The notes under the pieces are model-generated. The model was not told the origin of the DNA, did not search any database, and saw nothing but the letters and a program-made list of their open reading frames with translations. 64,000 nucleotides of DNA, taken from the NCBI RefSeq assembly GCF_902859945.1, contig NZ_CADIKL010000021.1, forward strand, positions 55,169 through 119,168, given 5' to 3'. The translations under genes and the position numbers were made by a program. Source of the stretch: Paraburkholderia caffeinitolerans (lineage in GTDB: Bacteria > Pseudomonadota > Gammaproteobacteria > Burkholderiales > Burkholderiaceae). Position 1 is the first letter of the stretch. Each line of letters starts with the position of its first letter. Shown piece by piece: positions 54,453 to 62,862 of the stretch.

Positions 54453-55241
54453 ATGCGTAGTCCGAGCCAAACCGAACCGTCCGCCGCCTCAGCAGCAGGC
54501 GCATCAACACGCTATGCGGAACTGGCGAGCATGCTCGTCAAGGAAATCGCGAGCGGCCGACGCGTGGTGGGCAGCCTGCTGCCCACCGAGCACGAACTGG
54601 CCGGTCTGCACGGCGTGAGCCGTCATACGGTGCGTGCCTCGCTCAAGCTGCTTCAGGATCTGGGCTACATCTCGCGCAGGAAGTCGGTCGGGACCATGGT
54701 GACGAGCGCCAATCCACGTGCCGCGTATAGCCAGTCGTTTTCGACCATCGACGATCTCGTGCGGGTTGCGGCAACCGAAGTACGCTCGATCCGGGACAGG
54801 CGTGACGTCACGCTTGACCGTGCAACCGCCCGGCGGCTCGATGCCCCGTTCGGGAGCGACTGGCTGCTGCTCGCGGGCACGCGCGTCGATGCAAGGAAGG
54901 GCGGGGAGCCGCTCGCCTGGGCCGACATCTACATCGACGCCACGCTGTCGCGTCTCGCCGACGAGATCGTCGGCCATCCCGAGGTTCTGGTCAGCTTTCT
55001 GATCGAACGGGAAACCGGTAGGGCCATCGCCGAGATTCACCAGGTTGTGACCGCAACGCTGATTGAAGCGCCGCTCGCCGAAGTGCTAGGCGTGCCGGCC
55101 GGGTCGGCTGGCATGCGGCTGCTGCGCCACTACAAGGACGCCGCCGGGAAGATCCTCGAAATCACCGACACGATCTATCCGGCCAGCCGCATCGCCATCG
55201 CACATCAACTCAAACGCGACTCAACGCCGCTCGCGCCCTGA
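54453..55241 (+). CDS. GntR family regulator with UTRA effector domain
   Basis: 262 residues from the ATG at 54453. N-terminal winged HTH: GSLLPTEHELAGLHGVSRHTVRASLKLLQDLGYI region (about residues 45-78), followed by a UTRA domain (about 95-255) with the pattern of HutC-type proteins. It probably represses neighbouring units; the ATGTWCGTACAT pair is the most likely target. No good ribosome site is visible. The long frame upstream (to 53892) is out of frame with CitE and rejected. Confidence 0.88.
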   Translation: MRSPSQTEPSAASAAGASTRYAELASMLVKEIASGRRVVGSLLPTEHELAGLHGVSRHTVRASLKLLQDLGYISRRKSVGTMVTSANPRAAYSQSFSTIDDLVRVAATEVRSIRDRRDVTLDRATARRLDAPFGSDWLLLAGTRVDARKGGEPLAWADIYIDATLSRLADEIVGHPEVLVSFLIERETGRAIAEIHQVVTATLIEAPLAEVLGVPAGSAGMRLLRHYKDAAGKILEITDTIYPASRIAIAHQLKRDSTPLAP

Positions 55242-55273
55242 GTGTGCTTGGGTGCACCCAGGGCGCGGCGGCT

Positions 55274-56698
55274 TTACATCGTCGTCACCGACTTGCACTC
55301 CAGGAACTCCGCCAGCCCTTCGGCGCCGTACTCGCGCCCGTTGCCCGAGGTCTTGTAGCCGCCGAACGGCACCGTGATGTCGAGCATCGCGCCGTTAATG
55401 CGCACCGAGCCCACGCGCAGCCGCGCCGCCACCTTGCGCGCGCGCTCGGGATCGCCCGAGGCGATATACCCCGCCAGACCGTAGATGCTGTCGTTGGCGA
55501 TGCGGATGGCTTCCTCCTCGTCGTCATAGGGAATCATGACGAGCACGGGGCCGAAGATTTCCTCGCGCGCAATCGTCATGTCGTTGCGCACGTCGGCAAA
55601 AATCGTCGGCCGCGCGTAGAAGCCGCGCGTGAGCCCATCGGGCCGGCCAGGTCCGCCCGCCACCACGCGCGCGCCTTCCTCGATGCCAACGGCGATCATG
55701 TGCTGAACCTTTTCGTATTGCCCACGATTGGAGATGGGTCCCATGCGCGTGGCCGGATCTGCAGGGTCGCCCACCGTCACCGCGTTCGCGGCCGCAGCCG
55801 CGATGGCGAGCGCCTCCTCGTAGCGCGAGCGCTGAACCAGCATGCGGGTGGGGGCGACGCAGGTCTGCCCGGAGTTCGCCATGCATTGCGCGACGCCGCT
55901 CGCGACCGCGGCTTTCAGGTCTGCGTCGTCGAGTATCAGCAAGGCCGACTTGCCGCCCAGTTCCTGGGTCACGCGCTTCACGGTGGGCGCCGCGCTGATC
56001 GCCACTTCGACGCCGGCCCGTGTTGAACCCGTGATGGACACCATGTCCACGTCGGGATGCGAAGACAGGCGCGCGCCCACGACGCGGCCCTCGCCGAACA
56101 CGAGGTTGAACACGCCCGCCGGTGTGCCGGCCTCGTGCATGATCTCGGCGAAGATCATCGCGTCGAGCGGCGTGATCTCCGAGGGCTTGAGCACGACAGT
56201 GCACCCAGCCGCCAGTGCGGGCGCGACCTTCGCCACGATCTGGTTCATTGGCCAGTTCCACGGCGTGACGAGCGCCGCGACGCCGATCGCTTCACGGCGC
56301 ACGTAGCTCTTGGCGTGGGTGGTTTCGAACTCGAAATGGCGCAGCGTCTCGATGGACGCCTGCAGTTGCATGAGGCCGATCGGCGCCTGCAAGGCGTTGC
56401 ACAGGAATACCGGCGCACCCATTTCCTTGCGCACGGCCTCGGCGATCTCGGGCATGCGGCGCTGATAAATTTCGGCGATGCGCTCGAGCAGGGCAATTCG
56501 CTCTTCACGGCTCGATTCGGACCACGAAGCAAAGGCCTGGCGCGCGGCAGCAATAGCGCGATCGGCGTCCTGCCCGGTGCCCATCGCGAGCTTGCCGGTG
56601 CGCTCTTCGCTGGCCGGGTCGACGATGTCGAAGAAGGTGGCGCCGGGCGAGGGCTCGACCCACTCGCCGCCGATATAGAAACGGTTCAAGGTTGTCAT
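55274..56698 (-). CDS. NAD(P)-dependent aldehyde dehydrogenase
   Basis: 474 residues from the Met at 56698. Catalytic residues: Asn149 (TPWNWP), Lys171 (VLKPSE), Glu246 (TQELGGKS) and Cys280 (SGQTCVAPTRM). It completes the MFS-dioxygenase-ALDH operon, so it likely oxidises an aldehyde produced by the upstream dioxygenase (inference). Confidence 0.94.
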   Translation of the reverse strand: MTTLNRFYIGGEWVEPSPGATFFDIVDPASEERTGKLAMGTGQDADRAIAAARQAFASWSESSREERIALLERIAEIYQRRMPEIAEAVRKEMGAPVFLCNALQAPIGLMQLQASIETLRHFEFETTHAKSYVRREAIGVAALVTPWNWPMNQIVAKVAPALAAGCTVVLKPSEITPLDAMIFAEIMHEAGTPAGVFNLVFGEGRVVGARLSSHPDVDMVSITGSTRAGVEVAISAAPTVKRVTQELGGKSALLILDDADLKAAVASGVAQCMANSGQTCVAPTRMLVQRSRYEEALAIAAAAANAVTVGDPADPATRMGPISNRGQYEKVQHMIAVGIEEGARVVAGGPGRPDGLTRGFYARPTIFADVRNDMTIAREEIFGPVLVMIPYDDEEEAIRIANDSIYGLAGYIASGDPERARKVAARLRVGSVRINGAMLDITVPFGGYKTSGNGREYGAEGLAEFLECKSVTTM

Positions 56699-56742
56699 GG
56701 TGTGCTGGTTGTCGAAAGATTGGCTCGATGTCGATACGGTGC

Positions 56743-57645
56743 TCAGAACGGCCGGTCGCCGATCACGGTCGCGCGCATCATCTGGCGCACGGCGGGGAAG
56801 TAGTCCTGGATCGCGTAGTGCTGGCACGACCGGTTGTCCCAGAAGGCGATCGTGTTCGGCTGCCACTTCAGGCGCACCTGATACTCGGGCGACTGCGCCT
56901 GGCGGAACAGGTATTGCAGCAGCTCCATCTCGGCAAGCTTGAAATCGAAGCCCACGCGGTAGCGCTCGACCGTCTTGTGGCCGTAGTTGGCGAGATGGGT
57001 CGTGAAAGCCTCGTTGACGTACAGAATCTTTTCGCCGGTTTCCGGGTGCGTGCGCACGACCGGATGCGTTGCCGGCGGAAAGCGCTTTTTCATCGTCTCG
57101 TGCTGGTCCTCGGGCACCACGATGCCGAACAGCGGCAGGAAATCGTGCACCGCCTTCAGGTCGGCGATCAGCGTCTTGACTTCCTCGGGCAGGTTTTCAT
57201 ACGCCGCGACCATGTTGATCCACATGGTGTCGCCGCCGACTTCGGGGCATTGCACGCAGCGCAGCATCGAGCCCATCGACGGAATCTCGCGCCACGAGAC
57301 GTCCGTGTGGTAGAGATTTTCGCGCCCGCGCTTGGCGTCGCCGCGGCCCAGGATCACGAGCTCGGGGTGGTCGGGGTGGTGCGGGAACGTCGGGTGCACC
57401 TCGAGTTCGCCAAAGCGGCGCGCCACCGCGACGTGCTGGGCCGGCGTGATGTCCTGATCGCGGAAAAACAGCACCTTGTACTTGAGGAGCGCACGGCGCA
57501 GGGCGAGGTAGGTCGCGTCGTCGAGCGGCTCGCGCAAGTCGATGTCGCTGATCTCGGCGCCGATGGTCGGGGTTTGACGGGTGACGGTGAACGGCCAGCT
57601 TTCGCTGGACGCCCCGGTGGCCGCTGCGCTAACGGTTGCTTGCAT
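56743..57645 (-). CDS. TauD/TfdA-family Fe(II)/2-oxoglutarate dioxygenase
   Basis: 300 residues from the Met at 57645 (CTGGAGACTCGAT). The iron ligands are visible: His113 and Asp115 in NLYHTDVSW, and His276 in SCQHYA; the 2-oxoglutarate Arg is in RQMMRATV. This group hydroxylates alkylsulfonates, aryloxyacetates and related ethers, releasing an aldehyde or ketone. It lies between an MFS importer and an aldehyde dehydrogenase. Confidence 0.93.
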   Translation of the reverse strand: MQATVSAAATGASSESWPFTVTRQTPTIGAEISDIDLREPLDDATYLALRRALLKYKVLFFRDQDITPAQHVAVARRFGELEVHPTFPHHPDHPELVILGRGDAKRGRENLYHTDVSWREIPSMGSMLRCVQCPEVGGDTMWINMVAAYENLPEEVKTLIADLKAVHDFLPLFGIVVPEDQHETMKKRFPPATHPVVRTHPETGEKILYVNEAFTTHLANYGHKTVERYRVGFDFKLAEMELLQYLFRQAQSPEYQVRLKWQPNTIAFWDNRSCQHYAIQDYFPAVRQMMRATVIGDRPF

Positions 57646-57707
57646 ATCGAGTCTCCAGATTGAATGTTTGTGTTCGGCCGCTTGATGACTTGATGATCGG
57701 TCGGGCA

Positions 57708-59036
57708 TCACGCGGCGAGCGGCGCCGATTCGCGGTTGAGCGTGCGCATCGAGCGCTCCGGATGCAGCCAGCGTAGCGCGACGAGCGCGGCCACGATCAG
57801 CAGAACCGCGGTCACGAGGATGCCAAGTTCATAGGCATGACTGCCCGCGTTTGTGTGCGACTGGATGATGCGGCCCGCCACGGCTGGCCCCACGGCGGCG
57901 CCGAGACTCGATACGGCCGTATTGATGGCGATGACCGAGCCGCGCTGGGCCAGCGGCACCATCTCGGCAAGCATGGCGGGTGCGAGCGTGAGGCACAGCA
58001 TGGGCAGCGCGCCGGCCATGGCATAGCAGAGGACCTTCTGAAGCGGTGTCAGCTCGACGGTCGCGAGCGCGATGAACAGCAAGGCGCCGGCGATCATCGT
58101 GACGCACGACAGCCGGGCGCGGGCTTCGCGCGTGGTTGCGCCGTGCTTCATCATCGACTGCGACAGCATGCTCAGCCCCACGACGACGGGCGCCGCAAAA
58201 GCGATGACAAGCGCGAACCAGCGGCCCGCAACGATGCTGCTGAAACCGAGCCCTTTCTCCAGATAGGTGGGCAGCCAGGTGATGGTCTGGCCCAGCAGCC
58301 AGTAGGCAACGAAGCCGAGCAGGAATACGCAGAGCACGGAGGCGTCCGTGAGGATCCTGAGGTACGGCAGGCGCTCGGGCGTCTGCGCAGCCGGATCAGT
58401 CTCGACCCGGGCGCGCGAACTGCCCGTCTGCGCGCCGAGCGCGCCCTCGCGGCCGAAGCACAGCCATAGCACGCACCAGACGCAGCCGGTTGCGGCGAGC
58501 ACGAAGAAGTTGACGCGCCAACCCCAGCGCAAGGTGATGAGCGGAATGCCCACGCCGGCCAGGATCATGCCGAGAACCGCGCCCTGATTGACGATGGCGA
58601 CCGGGACACTGCGCTTCTGGTCCGGAAACCACTTGAACAAGGCGTGAACCGAAGTCGGAAACGAAGGGCCTTCGGCGGCGCCGAGCAAAACGCGGCAGAT
58701 GAGCAGGGCGGCCGCGCTGTCTGTGAATGCCTGTGGCAACTGGAGAATCGACCAGCTCGCGCCCATGGCAAGCAGGATCCAGCGCGTCGCAATGCGATTC
58801 GAGAGGAAGCCGACGATGACCGTGGAGGTCGAGAAGAGCCAGAAAAAACTACCGGCGACGAGGCCGAACTGTGCCGGCGAAAGATGCATCTCGGCCATGA
58901 GCGGCACGGCCACCATGCCGAGGACGATCTTGTCCAGGAAGTTGATCATGGCAAGCCCGGTGAGCAGGGCAGCGATGATCCAGGCAGGTTTGGGCTGATA
59001 AGCGGAGGAAGCGGGGAAAGCGGGGGAAGCGGACAT
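57708..59036 (-). CDS. MFS transporter, anion:cation symporter-like
   Basis: 442 residues with 12 predicted membrane segments. The MINFLDKIVLG start of TM1 and SNRIATRW loop motif fit the ACS family, which imports carboxylates such as phthalate and 4-hydroxyphenylacetate. The ATG at 59036 is preferred; ATG at 59060 or TTG at 59069 are possible. It is first in the operon with the dioxygenase and ALDH. Confidence 0.9.
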   Translation of the reverse strand: MSASPAFPASSAYQPKPAWIIAALLTGLAMINFLDKIVLGMVAVPLMAEMHLSPAQFGLVAGSFFWLFSTSTVIVGFLSNRIATRWILLAMGASWSILQLPQAFTDSAAALLICRVLLGAAEGPSFPTSVHALFKWFPDQKRSVPVAIVNQGAVLGMILAGVGIPLITLRWGWRVNFFVLAATGCVWCVLWLCFGREGALGAQTGSSRARVETDPAAQTPERLPYLRILTDASVLCVFLLGFVAYWLLGQTITWLPTYLEKGLGFSSIVAGRWFALVIAFAAPVVVGLSMLSQSMMKHGATTREARARLSCVTMIAGALLFIALATVELTPLQKVLCYAMAGALPMLCLTLAPAMLAEMVPLAQRGSVIAINTAVSSLGAAVGPAVAGRIIQSHTNAGSHAYELGILVTAVLLIVAALVALRWLHPERSMRTLNRESAPLAA

Positions 59037-59084
59037 GAGCGCGGTCTCGTGGTTCGGCATGCGAGGCAAGGGCGGCCTGGGCGC

Positions 59085-59195
59085 TCAGGTGCGCGCCAGT
59101 GGCTGCGATCGCCGCGTGAAGGTGCACAGAAACAGCGAAGTCGAAAGAGGGCGCGAAGGCGCGCGCTCGCGGGGCCGGGCAATCATGGCTGCCAT
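59085..59195 (-). CDS. Short reading frame with strong ribosome site, upstream of the MFS gene
   Basis: 36 codons (MAAMIARPRERAPSR...). The ATG at 59195 has an excellent site, AAGGAG with 5 bp to the ATG; the frame ends at TGA 59085-59087, 48 bp before the MFS start. It is too short to identify and may be a leader peptide. The motif centre (59301) is 106 bp before this ATG, a spacing close to that at the porin and ligase genes, which supports it as the first translated frame. Confidence 0.4.
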   Translation of the reverse strand: MAAMIARPRERAPSRPLSTSLFLCTFTRRSQPLART

Positions 59196-59487
59196 GGTGT
59201 CTCCTTGTTTTTTGGACAACGCGTGCCGAACGGCTTGTCGTCACGATTGCGTATGCCGGTTTGCAGGTTAGGGGGGGAGCCGTCCGGAGCACCCCCCCGT
59301 GCTGGGTAGGACGCCTTCCTGAATGGGGGCGGCACCGGCGCGGCGGACCGGGAGGATGCCCTCCGGGGCGGGCGCGCACTGGCCGGGATGGACGGGCGCC
59401 GTCGTTGCGTCCGCCGGGCCTATGGCCGGGCTAAGTCAGCGTGCTCAGACTGCCTGCCAATCCCTTTCACCCTGGCAGGAGAACACC
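59196..59487. other. Intergenic region between the MFS unit and the DUF347 gene
   Basis: 292 bp (451 bp counting from the MFS start). It contains 17-bp motif copy 5 (59293-59309) on a G-run/C-run inverted repeat. No gene is seen. Confidence 0.5.
59293..59309. promoter_or_regulatory. 17-bp palindrome copy 5
   Basis: CCCCCCGTGCTGGGTAG, three mismatches to the best copy CTACCCGTGCCGGGTAG. Centre 106 bp from the short frame at 59195 and 265 bp from the MFS start. Confidence 0.6.
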
Positions 59488-60270
59488 ATGAACCCATTGC
59501 CCATGCCGCGATCGACGGGCTGGCTCAACAAAGTCCCGGAAGTCACGCTGGCGTTCTGGATCATCAAGATCATGTCCACCACGGTGGGCGAGACAGGGGC
59601 GGACTTCCTCGCGGTCAATGCGGGTTGGGGCCAGGGCGTCACGCGCTCGGTCATGGCGGCCCTGTTGGCGGCCGCCTTGTTCGCGCAGTTGCGCACCCGC
59701 CGCTACACCCCGTGGATTTACTGGTTGACCGTCGTGCTCGTCAGCGTGGTCGGCACGCAGATCACCGATCTGCTGACCGACGGCCTCGGGGTCAGCCTGT
59801 ACGTCAGCACCTCCGTGTTCGCCATCGCGCTCGCCGCGATCTTTCTCGTCTGGTATCGGGTCGAGCGCACGCTCTCTATCCACGACATCGTCACGCGCCG
59901 TCGCGAGTTGTTTTACTGGGCCGCCATCCTGTGCACCTTCGCTCTGGGGACGGCGGCCGGCGATCTGGCGACCGAGGCGTTGGGCCTTGGCTTCAGCTTC
60001 GGCGCGCTCGCATTCGGTGCGCTGATCGGCGTGACCTATGCGGTGTGGCGCATGGGCGGCAACGCCGTGCTGACGTTCTGGATCGCCTACATCCTGACAC
60101 GCCCGTTCGGCGCCGCGCTCGGTGATCTGCTCACGCAGGCCAAGAGCTACGGCGGCCTCGGCATGGGCGCCATGTGGACCAGCGCCTTGTTCCTCTCGGT
60201 GATCGTCATGCTCGTGGCCATCGCTCAGGTCGGGATGAACAACAGTCGATCGGCCCAGGTCGCCGAATAA
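59488..60270 (+). CDS. DUF347 repeat membrane protein (COG4705)
   Basis: 260 residues with about eight membrane segments. Four repeats of the unit are visible, each around a Gly-x-x-x-x-Asp-x-x-(S/T) core: TTVGETGADFL, GTQITDLLTDGLG, GTAAGDLATEALG, GAALGDLLTQAK. Often annotated as an uncharacterised membrane-anchored protein; substrate unknown. It starts a plus-strand unit with the next three genes; SD is CAGGAGAACACC. Confidence 0.85.
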   Translation: MNPLPMPRSTGWLNKVPEVTLAFWIIKIMSTTVGETGADFLAVNAGWGQGVTRSVMAALLAAALFAQLRTRRYTPWIYWLTVVLVSVVGTQITDLLTDGLGVSLYVSTSVFAIALAAIFLVWYRVERTLSIHDIVTRRRELFYWAAILCTFALGTAAGDLATEALGLGFSFGALAFGALIGVTYAVWRMGGNAVLTFWIAYILTRPFGAALGDLLTQAKSYGGLGMGAMWTSALFLSVIVMLVAIAQVGMNNSRSAQVAE

Positions 60271-60298
60271 GCCTCTTGCCACTATTCAAGGAGAAGTC

Positions 60299-60736
60299 AT
60301 GCCCACAAAATACACATTCGCACGTCCCATGATCGCCGTATCGGCCACCTTGCTCCTCGCGCTGGCGAGCGGCTGCTCCAGGTCCGCCGATTCCGCTAGC
60401 AATATGGCCAGCGGCGCGGCGTCCGCCCCATCCGCTCAAGCCGCCTCGAAGCTCGGCGATTTGGCGGCGTTCCGGGCCATCGCCACTGACGTTGCCGCGC
60501 TCGTGGACAAAGGCGATTTGCCCGCAGCCAAGGCCCGCATCAAGGATTTGGAGCTGACCTGGGACTCGTCCGAGGCGGGCTTGAAACCTCGTGCCGCCGA
60601 TGACTGGCATGTGCTCGACAAGTCCATCGACAAAGCGCTGGCCGCACTGCGCGCCGACGCGCCGAATCAGGCCGATTGCAAGGCCGCGATGGCCAATCTG
60701 CTCAAAACCTTCGACGCGCTCGAAGGCCGGCATTGA
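60299..60736 (+). CDS. Lipoprotein of unknown function
   Basis: 145 residues. Lipobox LASGC at Cys26 and Ser/Ala-rich linker, then a helical domain with WDSSEAGLKPRAADDWHVLDKSIDKAL (about residues 88-114). It is 28 bp after the DUF347 gene and 36 bp before the response regulator, so probably co-transcribed. Small helical lipoproteins with this W-x-x-x-E pattern are linked with such two-component units, but the role is not known. Confidence 0.8.
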   Translation: MPTKYTFARPMIAVSATLLLALASGCSRSADSASNMASGAASAPSAQAASKLGDLAAFRAIATDVAALVDKGDLPAAKARIKDLELTWDSSEAGLKPRAADDWHVLDKSIDKALAALRADAPNQADCKAAMANLLKTFDALEGRH

Positions 60737-60772
60737 ATGACGAATTGAACGACGATAGGGAAAGGAGGGCGG

Positions 60773-61438
60773 ATGCGGGTATTGCTGGTCGAAGACGACC
60801 CCATGATCGGCGAAGCGATCGAGGGCGCATTGAAGGATGCGTCCTATGCCGCCGACTGGGTGAAGGACGGACAAACCGCGCTCACGACGCTGGGGTATCA
60901 GCACTATGATCTGGTTCTGCTCGACCTGGGCCTGCCCGGCAAGGATGGGCTGGACGTGCTGACCCGTATCCGCGCCGGGGACAACCCGGTTCCCGTGGTC
61001 ATCATCACCGCGCGCGATGGCCTCGACGACCGTCTGCGCGGTCTCGACGGCGGCGCGGACGATTACGTGCTCAAGCCCTTCGAAATGGCGGAACTGCTGG
61101 CCCGCATGCGGGCCGTGCTGCGGCGCAAGGGCGGCCATGCCGCGCCTATTCTCAGCAACGGCGTGGTGTCGCTCGATCCGGCCACCAAAGAGGCCGGCGC
61201 CCATGGCGGCCCGACGGTGCGGCTGTCCAACCGCGAGTTCTCATTGCTGCAGGCGCTGCTGGTTCGACCGGGAGCCATTCTGTCTCGCAGCGAACTGGAG
61301 GACCGGATTTACGGCTGGGGAGAAGAAGTCGAAAGCAATGCCGTCGAATTTCTGATCCATGCACTACGGCGCAAGCTGGGCAGTGACGTCATCAAGAATG
61401 TGAGGGGAGTGGGATGGATGGTTTCAAAAAACGCTTGA
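60773..61438 (+). CDS. OmpR/PhoB-family response regulator
   Basis: 221 residues. Receiver domain with acidic pocket EDD (residues 7-9), phospho-acceptor Asp51 and Lys in DYVLKPF; C-terminal winged-helix DNA-binding domain (about 125-220). Strong ribosome site AAAGGAGG. Its 3' end overlaps the histidine kinase by 25 bp. Confidence 0.95.
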   Translation: MRVLLVEDDPMIGEAIEGALKDASYAADWVKDGQTALTTLGYQHYDLVLLDLGLPGKDGLDVLTRIRAGDNPVPVVIITARDGLDDRLRGLDGGADDYVLKPFEMAELLARMRAVLRRKGGHAAPILSNGVVSLDPATKEAGAHGGPTVRLSNREFSLLQALLVRPGAILSRSELEDRIYGWGEEVESNAVEFLIHALRRKLGSDVIKNVRGVGWMVSKNA

Positions 61439-62796
61439 ACGAGTCGGTTCAACTGAAGCTGTCCGTCACGCTGTCGGTAGCCATTCTTGTCGTGGCGATG
61501 GTGGCCGCTGTTTTCTCGTTCCTGTCAGCCTTCGACGAGGCGCACGAACTCCAAGACGATGTCTTGCGCCAGGTGGCACAGCTGATGGACCAACAGCGCC
61601 TGTCACCGCGCCATCCGGCCACGCATCCTCCCATCAAAGAAGGCGACGACGAATCGCGCGTGATCGTGCAACGTCTCGGCGACGGAAATGCATCCACGGC
61701 GGGCGTGGACGAGGGCGGGGCGCTTGCCTTGCCGGCCACGCTGGCTGATGGACTGCAAACGCTCGACGTCAGCGGCGAAACTTTCCGGGTGCTGATCAAA
61801 ACGACGGCCGCTGGGGAGCGCATCGCCGTGGCTCAGGAGTCAGGTTTCCGCAATGAAATTGCCCGCGACGGCGCGCTTCGCGCCGTGACGCCTTTTCTGA
61901 TCCTCGTGCCGGTTCTGCTGCTGATCGTGGCCGATCTCGTGCGCACGATGTTCCGGCCCATCGCGGCACTCTCGAAGGAAATCGATCAGCGTGCCGAGGA
62001 GGCACTGCATCCTGTTGAGGACTGCCATCTACCCATCGAGGTGCGGCCGTTTGCGGTGGCGATCAATCGCCTGTTGGCTCGCGTGGCGCAAACCATGGAC
62101 AACCAGCGCCGCTTCGTCGCGGATGCGGCGCACGAACTGCGCTCGCCGTTGACGGCTTTGTCGCTGCAAGCCGAGCGGCTGGCCGATGCGGAAATGTCCG
62201 GCCCCGCTCGCGAACGATTGACTGTGCTTCGGCAAGGGATCGAGCGCGGCAGGAACCTGCTGGATCAACTCCTGACGCTGGCGAGAGCGCAGGCCGTGGC
62301 CGAAGCGCCGACGTCGCCGGTGTCCGTGCAGGGCATCTACCGCCGCGTTCTGGAAGACCTCATGCCGCTGGCCGAATCGAGGCATATCGACATCGGAGTC
62401 GAAGGCGAGCAGGACGCCCTGGTATGGGTCAGCGAGCTTGACATGATCGCCGTGGTCAAGAACCTCGTTGACAACGCTATCCGCTACACACCGGAAGGTG
62501 GCCGGGTCGATCTCTCAGTGAGTACGCAGCACGAGCGTGCCGTACTGCGCGTTCGCGACACTGGGCCCGGTATTCCGGTGGCCGAGCGGGAGCGGATTTT
62601 TGCCCCGTTTTACCGCGCGCTGGGCAGCGCACAGCCCGGTTCGGGCTTGGGGCTTTCTATCGTGCGAGCCATTGCTAATCGCATTGGCGCGGAAATCGTC
62701 GTCGGCTTTTTAGACGACGAGAAACAGATCGGTCTGGATGTTACCGTCGTTGTTCCAATGGTCGCGCGAGGCTGGGTGTCCCGGAAGTCGATTTGA
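61414..62796 (+). CDS. Sensor histidine kinase
   Basis: 460 residues. TM1 about residues 17-40; periplasmic sensor part about 41-150; TM2 about 155-175; HAMP; HisKA with phospho-His240 in AAHELRSPL; HATPase_c with NLVDNAIRYTPEGG, DTGPGIP and GSGLGLSIV. Typical EnvZ/QseC-type kinase for the overlapping response regulator. Confidence 0.95.
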   Translation: MDGFKKRLNESVQLKLSVTLSVAILVVAMVAAVFSFLSAFDEAHELQDDVLRQVAQLMDQQRLSPRHPATHPPIKEGDDESRVIVQRLGDGNASTAGVDEGGALALPATLADGLQTLDVSGETFRVLIKTTAAGERIAVAQESGFRNEIARDGALRAVTPFLILVPVLLLIVADLVRTMFRPIAALSKEIDQRAEEALHPVEDCHLPIEVRPFAVAINRLLARVAQTMDNQRRFVADAAHELRSPLTALSLQAERLADAEMSGPARERLTVLRQGIERGRNLLDQLLTLARAQAVAEAPTSPVSVQGIYRRVLEDLMPLAESRHIDIGVEGEQDALVWVSELDMIAVVKNLVDNAIRYTPEGGRVDLSVSTQHERAVLRVRDTGPGIPVAERERIFAPFYRALGSAQPGSGLGLSIVRAIANRIGAEIVVGFLDDEKQIGLDVTVVVPMVARGWVSRKSI

Positions 62797-62815
62797 AGCC
62801 GGTTGAAAGTGGGGG

Positions 62816-62851
62816 CTTCCTGGTGACATCGAGAGACGAACCACCAGGAAG
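62816..62851. terminator. Inverted repeat between the kinase and the minus-strand unknown gene
   Basis: Perfect 10-bp arms CTTCCTGGTG / CACCAGGAAG with a 16-nt loop, between convergent genes. A terminator role is likely; the composition changes just to its right. Confidence 0.45.
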
Positions 62852-62862
62852 TCGTCGCGTTG

